Below are positions 33,511-41,829 of a DNA stretch of 47,938 nucleotides, one piece after another. The first letter of the stretch is position 1. Each line of letters starts with the position of its first letter. The DNA is from Streptomyces violaceoruber (lineage in GTDB: Bacteria > Actinomycetota > Actinomycetes > Streptomycetales > Streptomycetaceae): positions 1-47,938 of the forward strand of contig JODI01000066.1 of assembly GCA_000720805.1 (NCBI GenBank). Direction: 5' to 3'. Made by a program: the position numbers and the translations under genes. The notes beneath the pieces are model-generated. The model was not told the origin of the DNA and ran no database searches. It worked only from the letters and a program-made list of their open reading frames with translations.

Positions 33511-33532
33511 AAGTCAAGCAGCTGCTTTAATT
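33511..33532. promoter_or_regulatory. Palindromic operator between TetR and MFS genes
   Basis: A perfect 12-base palindrome AAGCAGCTGCTT lies at 33516-33527, with matching bases further out, giving 9 of 11 complementary pairs across 33511-33532. It is AT-richer than its surroundings. It is in the divergent promoter region, 41 bases before the MFS start, as expected of a TetR-family operator. Confidence 0.65.
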
Positions 33533-33572
33533 CTGCCGCACTTCTCTCCCCTCACGCCTACGGAGGCCACTC

Positions 33573-35054
33573 ATGTCCGACGCCCTTGCCCCGTCCCCCG
33601 ACGCCGGGGGCACCGCCGCGCCGAGACCCAACGCCGTGGTGGCGGTGCTGGCCTTCGCCGGCATCGTCGTCGCGCTGATGCAGACCCTGGTGATCCCGAT
33701 CGTGCCGGAGCTCCCCCGGCTGCTGGACGCGCCGGCCTCCGACACCGCCTGGGCGGTGACCGCGACCCTGCTGGCGGCGGCGGTGGCCACCCCGGTAGTG
33801 GGCCGCCTCGGTGACATGTACGGCAAGCGCCGCATGCTGATGGTCAGCGTCGTGATGCTGGTGATCGGCTCGGTGGCCTGCGCGCTCAGTGACGAACTGG
33901 TTCCGATGATCATCGGCCGGGCCCTGCAGGGCCTGGCCTCCGGCGTGATCCCGCTGGGCATCAGCATCATGCGGGACGAGCTGCCCGCCGAGCGGCTGGC
34001 CGGGTCGACAGCGCTGATGAGCGCCTCCCTCGGGGTCGGTGGCGCCCTCGGTCTGCCGACGGCCGCGCTGATCGCCGACAACTTCGACTGGCACGTCCTG
34101 TTCTGGGCCTCCGCCGCCATGGGCGCCATTGCCCTGGCGCTCGTCGTCGCCTTCGTGCCGGAGTCGCGGGTGCGCACCGGTGGCCGCTTCGACCTGGTCG
34201 GCGCGCTCGGCATGGCGACCGGTCTGGTGTGTCTGCTGCTGGCGATCTCCAAGGGCGCCGACTGGGGCTGGACCGGCGGCACCACGCTCGGCCTGTTCGC
34301 CGCGGCCGTCCTCGTTCTGCTGGCCTGGGGCACCTTCGAAATGCGCACCACACAGCCGCTGGTGGACCTGCGCACCACCGCCCGCCGTCAGGTGCTGGTC
34401 ACCAACCTGGCCTCAGTGGCGATCGGCTTCTCGATGTTCGCGATGTCCCTGGTCCTCCCGCAGCTGCTCCAACTCCCCGTGCAGACCGGTTACGGCCTGG
34501 GCAAGTCGCTCCTGACGGCCGGTCTGGTGATGGCGCCCTCCGGCCTGGTGATGATGGCGACCGCCCCGGTCTCCGCCGGCGTCTCCAAGGCCAAGGGGCC
34601 CAAGGTCACGCTGATGATCGGCGCGGTGATCGTGGCCTGCGGGTACGGCCTGAACATCGTGCTGATGTCCGAGGTCTGGCACCTGGTGATGGTCTCCTGC
34701 GTCATCGGCGCCGGCATCGGCTTCACGTACGGCTCGATGCCCGCCCTGATCATGGGGGCGGTGCCCGCGAGCGAGACGGCCGCCGCGAACAGCCTCAACA
34801 CCCTGATGCGGTCCATCGGTACGTCGGTGGCCAGCGCCATCGCGGGTGTCATCCTCTCGCAGATGACCATCACGCTGGGCGGCTACGCCCTGCCGTCGAA
34901 GGACGGGTTCCGCACGGTCATGGCGATCGGCGCGGGTGCGGCGCTCCTTGCCTTCGCGATCGCCGCCTTCATCCCCCGGCAACGCCCCGCCGTGATGTCG
35001 GCCCCGGCGCCCACGGCAGGGGAACCGGCGGCCAACGCGCCCGCGTCGAACTGA
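33573..35054 (+). CDS. MFS multidrug efflux transporter (DHA2, EmrB/QacA type)
   Basis: 493 residues from ATG 33573 with GGAGG upstream. The first membrane helix has FAGIVVALMQTLVIPIVPEL; the loop 2-3 motif is VGRLGDMYGKRRMLM. Motif C is in ALGLPTAALIADNFDWHVLF, and about 14 membrane segments can be drawn, as in the 14-helix drug:H+ antiporters. It exports drugs or metabolites in exchange for protons. Control by the divergent TetR is inferred. Confidence 0.93.
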   Translation: MSDALAPSPDAGGTAAPRPNAVVAVLAFAGIVVALMQTLVIPIVPELPRLLDAPASDTAWAVTATLLAAAVATPVVGRLGDMYGKRRMLMVSVVMLVIGSVACALSDELVPMIIGRALQGLASGVIPLGISIMRDELPAERLAGSTALMSASLGVGGALGLPTAALIADNFDWHVLFWASAAMGAIALALVVAFVPESRVRTGGRFDLVGALGMATGLVCLLLAISKGADWGWTGGTTLGLFAAAVLVLLAWGTFEMRTTQPLVDLRTTARRQVLVTNLASVAIGFSMFAMSLVLPQLLQLPVQTGYGLGKSLLTAGLVMAPSGLVMMATAPVSAGVSKAKGPKVTLMIGAVIVACGYGLNIVLMSEVWHLVMVSCVIGAGIGFTYGSMPALIMGAVPASETAAANSLNTLMRSIGTSVASAIAGVILSQMTITLGGYALPSKDGFRTVMAIGAGAALLAFAIAAFIPRQRPAVMSAPAPTAGEPAANAPASN

Positions 35055-35223
35055 GGGCGAGGGGCGGATTCGGTCGAGATGTGGGGGGGCGGCCGGCGTT
35101 TGGGGGTCGGCCGAAGGCCGGGTCTCGGTCACGGCCCGGGGGCTCGGTCACGGCCCGAGGACTCGGTCGCGGTCCGGGTATGTTCCGGCCGACCTCGAGC
35201 GTGTCCCGATCGAGGCCCGGGGG

Positions 35224-35323
35224 AGGTTCCGACCGAAGCCCGTAGGCCTCGACCGAAACCCTGAGGTCCCGACCGAAGCCCGTAGGTCCCGACCGAAACC
35301 CTGAGGTCCCGACCGAAGCCCGG
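35224..35323. repeat. Tandem 20-base repeat in a 626-base gene-free region
   Basis: Five 20-base units (starts 35224, 35244, 35264, 35284, 35304) share AGGTCCCGACCGAA and alternate between GCCCGT/GCCCGG and ACCCTG endings, so the real unit is 40 bases. A degenerate sixth follows. Open frames across it encode repetitive peptides with no family. The rest of 35055-35680 shows no gene. Confidence 0.85.
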
Positions 35324-35680
35324 AGGTCCCGATCGGCGTTCGGGGCGTCGGTGTCCGGGCGAACCCGACCGGTGTCGGAGCGAACCCCATCGATGTCCCC
35401 GGCGGCCCTGGTCCGCGTCGGGGCGGTGGCGACGGCAACGGGCGTCGGCCGGAGGACTCCCGCGGGGCATCCGGCCCCGGGCTCGGTGCGGGGCGTGCCG
35501 GTGGTCAAGCTGTCGCACCGAGCAGGCCCGGCGGCCGTCAGGTGCCTGCGCCGGGTACCGATGAGGGCACGATCCGGAGCCCCCTCGCCCCGGCCCGGGC
35601 GCCGCACGTGGGCGGCGCCGTTCAGGGGAACCCGGCGAGCAGCGCGCGTGGCGGTGGGCGGGAGTGTCCACACCTGACCC

Positions 35681-36661
35681 GTGAGCCTCCCGTTGATCCC
35701 GCCCATGCTCGCGACGCCCGGCACGCTGCCGCCCGCCGCACAGGACGCCCACTGGGCGTACGAGACGAAACAGGACGGCCAGCGGGTGGTGGTCTATCTC
35801 GCCGGGGACGGCGGCGTGGTCCTGCGCGCCCGGTCCGGGGAGGTCGTCACCGTCGCCTACCCCGAACTGCTGCCACTGGGTCGCGCGCTCGGCCGGACTC
35901 CCGCCGTGCTGGACGGGGAGGTGCTGGCGCTGGACGAACGGGGGCGCGCCGACTTCCAGTTGCTGCAGTCCCGTATGGGCCTGGTCCAGTCGCCCGGCAG
36001 GGCGGCGCGCAGGGCCGCGGACGTGCCCGTCCACCTCGTGCTGTTCGACGTGATGCACCTGGGAGGACGATCCCTCGTCGCCCTTCCCTACACCCGTCGG
36101 CGCGCGCTCCTGGAGGAACTGGGCCTGACCGGCCCCTACTGGTCGACTCCGGGCGCCCTGGTCGGCCACGGCGAGGCGGCCCTGCGGGCCACCCGTGAGC
36201 ACGGGCTGGAGGGCCTGGTCTGCAAGCGGCTGGACTCGGCGTACGAACCCGGGGTGCGCTCCCGGGCCTGGATCAAGATCCGGAACATGCGCAGCGAGGA
36301 CGTCGTCGTGGGCGGCTGGCTGCCCGGGAAGGGGAGGCTGACCGGTCTGCCGGGCGCCGTGCTGGTCGGACAGCGCGCCGCGGGGCGTCTGCGGTACGTC
36401 GGCGGGGTGGGCACCGGCTGGAGCGAGCCCGACCGGGAGCACCTCGCCGCGCTGCTGCGGGCCGCCGCGACGGACGTGTGCCCCTTCGACCCGGTGCCGC
36501 CGGTCGCGGGCGCCCACTGGGTGCTGCCCCGGCTGGTCGGCGAGGTGCGCTACAGCACCCGTACCCGGGCGGGCATGCTGCGCCAGCCGTCCTGGCTGCG
36601 GCTGCGGCCGGACCTCGCTCCCGAGGAGTCGGCGGCCGAGCTGCCGGACGACCTGGTCTGA
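35681..36661 (+). CDS. ATP-dependent DNA ligase
   Basis: 326 residues from GTG 35681. Motif I is WAYETKQDGQR with the adenylated Lys (KxDGxR). Further motifs are LDGEVLALDERGRADFQLLQ, LFDVMHLGGRSL, GLEGLVCKRLDSAYEPG and AWIKIRNMRSEDVVVGGW. The last is the start of the OB-fold, which ends in GEVRYSTRTRAGMLRQPSW. It joins DNA ends using ATP, as the LigC/LigD-type ligases do in end joining. The LigD phosphoesterase at 23587 is 11.5 kb away. The start lacks a strong ribosome site. Confidence 0.94.
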   Translation: MSLPLIPPMLATPGTLPPAAQDAHWAYETKQDGQRVVVYLAGDGGVVLRARSGEVVTVAYPELLPLGRALGRTPAVLDGEVLALDERGRADFQLLQSRMGLVQSPGRAARRAADVPVHLVLFDVMHLGGRSLVALPYTRRRALLEELGLTGPYWSTPGALVGHGEAALRATREHGLEGLVCKRLDSAYEPGVRSRAWIKIRNMRSEDVVVGGWLPGKGRLTGLPGAVLVGQRAAGRLRYVGGVGTGWSEPDREHLAALLRAAATDVCPFDPVPPVAGAHWVLPRLVGEVRYSTRTRAGMLRQPSWLRLRPDLAPEESAAELPDDLV

Positions 36662-36803
36662 CGGCGCGTCACGGGACCATTGTTCGGGCTGCCTTAATCG
36701 AAGAGACGCCTCCACCATCTTGGCGCGGACATGAAAAGCCGGGAAGCTGATCTCCCTTACCCCCCACAGCCGCCTGGCTGCGCCCGGACCTGAGGAGGAC
36801 GCA

Positions 36804-37580
36804 GTGTCGTCATCGTCGTTCAAGGCACACCGCAGGAGATGGCTCACCGGCCTGGCCGGCGCCGCCGCCCTCGTGGCCGCCTTCCCCACCGTCGCGTTCG
36901 CCGCCCCACCGCGGGCGCTGCCCGCCAACGCCGAAGCCGCCGAGAGGACCTTCCAGCCGGCCTTCGACTACGACACGGACGGCTGCTACCCGACGCCCGC
37001 CATCGGCCCCGACGGCACCGTCAACGGCGGCCTCAACCCGACCGGTGCCCTCAACGGCGACTGCCGTGACGCCTCGGACCTCGACAACACCAACGGCTAC
37101 TCGCGCTCCAAGTGCAACAACGGCTGGTGCGCCTACATGTACGGCCTGTACTTCGAGAAGGACCAGGCCGTGGCGGGCAGCAGCATCGGCGGGCACCGCA
37201 ACGACTGGGAACACGTCGTGGTGTGGGTGCGGGACAACCAGGTCCAGTACGTCTCCACGTCCAACCACGGCTCGTTCACGGTGAGCGCGGCCTCCGCGGT
37301 GCGCTTCGACGGCACGCACGCGAAGATCGTCTACCACAAGGACGGCATCAGCACGCACTGCTTCCGGCTGGCCAACGCCAACGACGAGCCGCCCGAGAAC
37401 CACAAGGGCACCTGGCAGTACCCGCCCCTGGTCGGCTGGAACGGCTACCCGGCGGGCCTGCGCGACAAGCTGAGTGCCTACGACTTCGGAAGCGCCAACT
37501 TCGGCCTCAAGGACGCCAACTTCGCGGCCCACCTCGCCTCGGCGAAGCCGTCCGGGATCACTTTCGACCCCAACGCCTGA
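36804..37580 (+). CDS. NPP1/NLP (necrosis-inducing-like) secreted protein
   Basis: 258 residues. The N-terminus is a basic region and a hydrophobic segment ending TVAFAAPP, a signal peptide with cleavage near residue 33. The mature protein has the NLP heptapeptide region at [14 protein letters not shown], where GHRHDWE is the family form; the first His and the Asp-Trp-Glu are kept but the second His is Asn. [20 protein letters not shown], the family start, and [11 protein letters not shown] are also clear. NLPs bind glycosyl inositol phosphorylceramides in plant membranes and are cytolytic. The Asn change and a Streptomyces host make cytotoxic activity uncertain. Confidence 0.93.
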   Translation: MSSSSFKAHRRRWLTGLAGAAALVAAFPTVAFAAPPRALPANAEAAERTFQPAFDYDTDGCYPTPAIGPDGTVNGGLNPTGALNGDCRDASDLDNTNGYSRSKCNNGWCAYMYGLYFEKDQAVAGSSIGGHRNDWEHVVVWVRDNQVQYVSTSNHGSFTVSAASAVRFDGTHAKIVYHKDGISTHCFRLANANDEPPENHKGTWQYPPLVGWNGYPAGLRDKLSAYDFGSANFGLKDANFAAHLASAKPSGITFDPNA

Positions 37581-37786
37581 CCGGCCACGGGAGCGGGCGC
37601 GAGACGGGGGACCCCGGGCAGTCGGGGTCCCGTCCCGCGTCCGGTCCCGCCCTCCGGGTGCCGCGCGGCGTCCACGCCCTGAACGCCACTGTCCGGAAAC
37701 GACCGCCTCGGCCCGGATCCGTCTCCTCGTCCGGAAGTCGGGCGGTACCGCACGGGCGCACCGCCCGGAGGGACTATCGTGGCCGC

Positions 37787-38722
37787 ATGCCCGTGCCCGA
37801 GCTGATCCGTATCGTCTCCCGCGACTCCCCGATGGCACTCGCCCAAGTGGAGCGTGTCCGCGCCGAGTTGGCCGCCCTGCATCCCGGTGTGCGCACCGAG
37901 GTCGTCCCGGTGAAGACGACGGGCGACAAGTGGATGGGCGATCTCGCCCAGGTCGAGGGCAAGGGCGCGTTCACCAAGGAGGTGGACGCCGCGCTGCTGG
38001 CCGGTCAGGCCGATCTCGCGGTGCACTGCGTCAAGGACGTGCCCGCCGACCGGCCGCTTCCGGCGGGCACGACGTTCGCCGCGTTCCTGAAGCGGGACGA
38101 CATCCGTGACGCGCTCGTCCACCCTGGCGGACTCACCCTGGACGAACTGCCGGACGGTACCCGGATCGGCACCTCCTCGGTGCGCCGGGTCGCCCAACTC
38201 GCCGCCACCCACCCGCACCTGGAATGCGTGCCGTTCCGCGGCAACGCCAACCGGCGTCTGGAGAAACTCGCGGCCGGTGAGGCCGACGCGCTGCTGCTCG
38301 CGGTGTCCGGGCTGGAGCGCATCGGCCGGCGGGACGTGATCAGCGAGATCCTCTCCCCCGAGACGATGATGCCCCCCATCGGCGCGGGCATCCTCGCGCT
38401 GCAGTGCCGCGAGGGCGACACCGAGGTCATCGACACGGTCAGCGCGCTCGGCGACCCGGACACATACCGGGAGGCCACCGCCGAGCGCATGTTCCTGCAC
38501 GTTCTGCAGGGGCACTGCAACAGTCCGATCTCCGGGTACGCGCGTGTGGACGGCGGCGGGGAACTGTCCCTGCGGGCCTGTGTGTTCACCCCGGACGGCA
38601 AGACCCGGCTGAACGCCCACGAGTGGGCCGGCCGGCTCGACCCGGCGACGCTGGGCACCTCGGTCGCCGTGGCCCTGCTGCGGCAGGGTGCCCGCGAGAT
38701 CATCGACGGCATCCCGCACTGA
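37787..38722 (+). CDS. hemC: Hydroxymethylbilane synthase (porphobilinogen deaminase)
   Basis: 311 residues from ATG 37787. [18 protein letters not shown] is the usual N-terminus, followed by [20 protein letters not shown] and [21 protein letters not shown] and the Arg cluster [11 protein letters not shown] follow, with the dipyrromethane Cys in [13 protein letters not shown]. It joins four porphobilinogens into hydroxymethylbilane for tetrapyrrole synthesis. No other haem gene is near. Streptomyces hemC is normally in a hem cluster, so this is probably a second copy. The residue pattern of the cofactor loop (QGHC) differs from the usual GGC, so activity needs proof. Confidence 0.94.
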   Translation: MPVPELIRIVSRDSPMALAQVERVRAELAALHPGVRTEVVPVKTTGDKWMGDLAQVEGKGAFTKEVDAALLAGQADLAVHCVKDVPADRPLPAGTTFAAFLKRDDIRDALVHPGGLTLDELPDGTRIGTSSVRRVAQLAATHPHLECVPFRGNANRRLEKLAAGEADALLLAVSGLERIGRRDVISEILSPETMMPPIGAGILALQCREGDTEVIDTVSALGDPDTYREATAERMFLHVLQGHCNSPISGYARVDGGGELSLRACVFTPDGKTRLNAHEWAGRLDPATLGTSVAVALLRQGAREIIDGIPH

Positions 38723-38761
38723 GCGGAGCCGTCGCGTTGGCAGGTGCGAGGCGGGCCCGCG

Positions 38762-39277
38762 TCAGGCGGTGCCCTCCTCGGCCTGGTCCCGCAGGAAGTT
38801 GCTGACCTGGCAGGCGAGGCCCTCACGCACCACGCCGGTACCGACGGCCCCCTCCTGCAGTCCGATGCCCCCCGCCCACAGTCGGCGGTCGGCCCACTCC
38901 TCGTCGACCCGCAGCTGCACCTGGACGTCCACCTGGCTCAGCGACTCCTCCGGGCCGGCCGCGTACAGCAGGGCGGTCGCCCGGCGCAGCGGGTAGACGT
39001 CGAAGCCCTCGATGAACTGCGAGTTGCGCCAGTCGATGAAGGCGCTCTCCCCGTCGGGGCCGATCCGCACGTCGATCTGACCGTCCTCCAGGTGGATCCC
39101 GAGGTGCCGCGCGCCACGGTTCTCGACGGTGACACGGACCCGGAAATAGGTGAGCCCTTCGGCCGCGTCGTCCCGTCCGCGTGGCGGCTCGGCCGCTTCC
39201 AGACGATGGACGCGGACCCGCAGACCGGCATGCTCGTCGTACTCCTGCCAGTCCCCGACCACGTTCGGCTCGTACAC
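38762..39277 (-). CDS. Hypothetical protein, beta-rich, no signal peptide
   Basis: 171 residues from GTG 39277, with GAGGTGG upstream and a good promoter at 39307-39335. It opens MYEPNVVGDWQEYDEHAGLR and has LTYFRVRVTVENRGARHLGI, a pattern of Ig-like or DUF4352-like beta sandwiches. The rest is acidic (EEESL-type) with one or two cysteines and no membrane helix. No function can be stated. It is a single gene. Confidence 0.75.
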   Translation of the reverse strand: MYEPNVVGDWQEYDEHAGLRVRVHRLEAAEPPRGRDDAAEGLTYFRVRVTVENRGARHLGIHLEDGQIDVRIGPDGESAFIDWRNSQFIEGFDVYPLRRATALLYAAGPEESLSQVDVQVQLRVDEEWADRRLWAGGIGLQEGAVGTGVVREGLACQVSNFLRDQAEEGTA

Positions 39278-39306
39278 AGTCCACCTCTCGACCTCAGAGA
39301 GCTGCT

Positions 39307-39335
39307 TCCTATCTGTGCGCTCAGTGCACTGTCAA
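39307..39335 (-). promoter_or_regulatory. Sigma-70-type promoter for the hypothetical gene
   Basis: On the minus strand TTGACA (39335-39330) is a perfect -35 box, 17 bases before ATAGGA (39312-39307). Transcription starts near 39300, about 23 bases before the GTG start at 39277. Confidence 0.7.
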
Positions 39336-39371
39336 ATATGCGGAATGCGCTGTGGCCAGCGAATTCATCCA

Positions 39372-39388
39372 CTTGATCGGTGATCAAG
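39372..39388. promoter_or_regulatory. Perfect AT-rich inverted repeat
   Basis: CTTGATC (39372-39378) and GATCAAG (39382-39388) are complementary around GGT. It lies about 37 bases upstream of the -35 box of the hypothetical gene and could be an activator or repressor site. A separate palindrome CCGACCGGTCGG at 39409-39420 is nearer the ABC permease end and may help termination there. Confidence 0.45.
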
Positions 39389-39467
39389 CCGTGCGCAGGA
39401 AGAATCCGCCGACCGGTCGGACGGCCGGTTTCACGCGCGTGCCGCACATCACTTTCCGGCCGCGCGC

Positions 39468-40328
39468 TCAGCGGGCCAGCCGGCCCAGGAGCGAAGAGGC
39501 CGCGGCGATGCCGAGCGCGGCGGCCACCAGCAGCACCGCGAAGTCGAGCGCGAGATGGTCGGGCGTGCCCAGGAGCAGGCCGCGAAGGGCATCCACTTGG
39601 TAGCTGAGCGGGTTCACCTTGCTGACCGCCTGGAGCCAGCCCGGCATCACGGACACCGGGTAGAGGGCGTTGGAACCGAAGAACAACGGCATGGTGATCG
39701 CCTGGCCGAAACCCATGAGCCGGTCGCGGCTGAGCACGACACCGGCGATGGTCATCGACAGGCAGGAGAAGAAGGCGGATCCGAGGACCACCACCGCCGC
39801 GACACCGAGGAGCTTGAGCGGGTTCCAGGTCAGGGCCACACCGAGGAGCGCGGCGATGACGATGACGACGACGGCCTGGATCAGCGACTTCACCCCGGCC
39901 GCGAACGCCTTCCCGGTGATCAGCGCCGAGCGCGGGGTCGGGGTGACCAGCAGCTTGTTCAGGATGCCCGCGTCCCGCTCCCAGATGATCTGGATGCCGT
40001 AGAAGATGGCGATGAACATCGCCGACTGGGCGATGATGCCGGGCGCGAGATAGTCGACGTAGGGGATGCCCTGGGTCGGGATCGCCTTGATCCGGGTGAA
40101 GGTCTGGCCGAAGATCAGCAGCCACAGGGCCGGCTGGACCGCGCGGGTGTACAGCTCGGTGCGGTCGTGGCGCAGCTTCTGCAGTTCGACGGCGCACATC
40201 GCCGCGACCCGGGCGGGCAGCACGCGCCAGCCCGCGCGGGGCCGGGGCGGCTGGACGAGGAGGCCGATGCCCTCCTCGCGGGCGCGGTCAGCCGACGCGG
40301 TTCGCGGTGCGGCGGGTGCTTCGGACAT
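39468..40328 (-). CDS. ABC-2 type transporter permease (DrrB-like)
   Basis: 286 residues with ATG at 40328. After about 60 cytoplasmic residues come AMCAVELQKLRHDRTELYTR and six hydrophobic segments, with the ABC-2 motif FGQAITMPLFFGSNALYPVS and AVSKVNPLSYQVDALRGLL. It forms the membrane part of a drug or natural product exporter. The start overlaps the ATPase gene by 41 bases, so the pair are coupled. Confidence 0.93.
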   Translation of the reverse strand: MSEAPAAPRTASADRAREEGIGLLVQPPRPRAGWRVLPARVAAMCAVELQKLRHDRTELYTRAVQPALWLLIFGQTFTRIKAIPTQGIPYVDYLAPGIIAQSAMFIAIFYGIQIIWERDAGILNKLLVTPTPRSALITGKAFAAGVKSLIQAVVVIVIAALLGVALTWNPLKLLGVAAVVVLGSAFFSCLSMTIAGVVLSRDRLMGFGQAITMPLFFGSNALYPVSVMPGWLQAVSKVNPLSYQVDALRGLLLGTPDHLALDFAVLLVAAALGIAAASSLLGRLAR

Positions 40329-41136
40329 CGCGGAAATCTCCTGACTTCTCGTCGAGACCGCTGCCCGCGATGTCGCGGAAGACGTCCTCCAGCGTGGGCA
40401 GCGGGTCGGTGGCCGCCGCGCCCGCGGCGCGCCGGCGTTCACCGAGGCCCTCCCTGAGCTCGGCCGGGGTGCCGAGCGCTCGGATGCGGCCGTGGTGCAT
40501 CAGGCCGACCCGGTCGCAGTACTGGTCGGCCTCGTCCATGTAGTGGGTGGTCACCAGGACCGTCATGCCGGTGGCCGCGCGGACGGCGTTGATGTGCTCC
40601 CACACGCCGGTCCGGGCTATCGGGTCGAGCCCGATGGTCGGTTCGTCGAGGATCAGCAGGCGGGGTGCGCTGACCAGGGCCTGGGCGAGTTCGAGCCGGC
40701 GCACCATGCCGCCCGAGTAGGTGCCGGCGAGCCGGTCGGCGGCGTCGGTCAGGTCGACGGCGGCCAGGGCCTGGCCGACCCGTTCGGCGCGCTCCTTGCG
40801 GGGCACGTCGAAGACCCGGGCGAACAGGGCGACGTTCTCCCTGCCGGTGAGGCTCGCGTCGGCGGACAACTGTTGCGGTACATACCCCAGCAGGCGGCGT
40901 ACCGCCATGGCGTCCCTCGCGGCGTCGCGGCCGAAGACGCGGACCATCCGGGCCGGGACCGGCAGGAGTGTGGTGATGCAGCGGATGGCGGTGGTCTTCC
41001 CGGCGCCGTTGGGGCCGAGCAGCCCGAACACCTCGCCCTTCGCCACCGTCAGATCGAGCCCGTCCACGGCGGTCGTCTCACCGAAGGCGTAGACGAGGCG
41101 TGTGCAGGCGACGGCTGGATCGGCGTCCCGGGTCAT
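40288..41136 (-). CDS. ABC transporter ATP-binding protein (DrrA-like)
   Basis: 282 residues from ATG 41136. Walker A is GPNGAGKTTAIR, the Q loop is YVPQQLSADASLTG, the signature is TYSGGMVRRLELAQAL, Walker B is LLILDEPTIGLDP and the switch His is VTTHYMDEAD. The C-terminal extension (about 230-282) matches DrrA-type exporters. It overlaps the MarR stop (ATGA) and the permease start, giving a MarR-ATPase-permease operon. Confidence 0.96.
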   Translation of the reverse strand: MTRDADPAVACTRLVYAFGETTAVDGLDLTVAKGEVFGLLGPNGAGKTTAIRCITTLLPVPARMVRVFGRDAARDAMAVRRLLGYVPQQLSADASLTGRENVALFARVFDVPRKERAERVGQALAAVDLTDAADRLAGTYSGGMVRRLELAQALVSAPRLLILDEPTIGLDPIARTGVWEHINAVRAATGMTVLVTTHYMDEADQYCDRVGLMHHGRIRALGTPAELREGLGERRRAAGAAATDPLPTLEDVFRDIAGSGLDEKSGDFRDVRSTRRTANRVG

Positions 41137-41588
41137 GACTCCTCGGCCTCCTCGTGCAGGTGGACGGCGAGCTTGCGCAGGGCCGGGAGCGCAGCGCGCA
41201 GCGCTTCCCGGTCCGCCTCGTCGAGCCGGGAGACCTGGCCTCGTACGAGGTCGGCACGCCGCTTGCGCCACTCGCCGAGGCGGGCCTCGGCGGCGGGGGT
41301 CGGCAGCAGACGCGCGGCCCGCCGGTCGGCGGGGTCGGTCTCGCGGATCAGATAGCCCTGCCGGGCCAACTGGTTGACGAGCGTGGACACGGAGTTGCTC
41401 GCCAGGTACAGGTCCTTGGCCGCGTCCGAGATACCGATGCCGGGCCGGCCCACGACGAGGCGCAGCAACTCCACCTCGGCGCCGCGCAGCGGCGGGTCGG
41501 CCATCTGGGGGCGCAGCCGGCGCCGGATCAGCCGCTGGACTCCGACGAGGGCGTCGGCCAGTTCCTCCGGGAAAGTCTCTGGTTCCAC
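41133..41588 (-). CDS. MarR family regulator of the ABC exporter operon
   Basis: 151 residues from the GTG at 41588. The HTH is at ISDAAKDLYLASNSVSTLVN and the wing signature at TDPADRRAARLLPTPAAEAR. It is the first gene of the operon and overlaps the ATPase start by four bases. A perfect 10-base inverted repeat lies 10-32 bases upstream of its start, so autorepression, relieved by the exported substrate, is likely. Confidence 0.93.
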   Translation of the reverse strand: MEPETFPEELADALVGVQRLIRRRLRPQMADPPLRGAEVELLRLVVGRPGIGISDAAKDLYLASNSVSTLVNQLARQGYLIRETDPADRRAARLLPTPAAEARLGEWRKRRADLVRGQVSRLDEADREALRAALPALRKLAVHLHEEAEES

Positions 41589-41597
41589 ACCGTCGAC

Positions 41598-41620
41598 GTT
41601 ACCTCTGTAGCAGAGGTAAC
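41598..41620. promoter_or_regulatory. Perfect inverted-repeat operator of the MarR-ABC operon
   Basis: GTTACCTCTG (41598-41607) and CAGAGGTAAC (41611-41620) are exact complements with TAG between. The site starts 10 bases upstream of the MarR GTG start codon, overlapping the expected promoter or leader, the normal position of a MarR operator. Confidence 0.78.
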
Positions 41621-41668
41621 GAACCCCAAAGGCAGGTCAAGTCCGGACGATCCTCCCTACCCCGGTTT

Positions 41669-41694
41669 GTTTCATGAATGCAGATGTCGGGAAT
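41669..41694 (+). promoter_or_regulatory. SigB/F/G-type promoter upstream of the sigma factor gene
   Basis: GTTTC at 41669-41673 and GGGAAT at 41689-41694 are separated by 15 bases, close to the Streptomyces SigB-type consensus GnnT-N14-16-GGGTAT. Transcription would start near 41701, leaving a leader of about 130 bases. Autoregulation is a plausible reading. Confidence 0.45.
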
Positions 41695-41829
41695 ATGCGT
41701 CTATGTGCTTCGGACAGGAGGCACGTCCGTGGGAGCCGGCCCGCCGGGCCCCGGCAGATCTCCGCAAGGTCCGCGCCCAGTTCCCCCGGTGTCTGTCCAC
41801 CCAGCACCCGCTGAGGGAGGCACGCGGCT

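Noticed and set aside
35129..36928. Minus-strand frame with repetitive GFGRDLR-type peptides
   Set aside because: The peptide repeat is only the translation of the 20-base DNA repeat, and the rest is antisense to the ligase.
37112..37786. In-frame upstream extension of hemC
   Set aside because: It overlaps the NLP gene in another frame, and homology to hydroxymethylbilane synthase begins exactly at the ATG at 37787.
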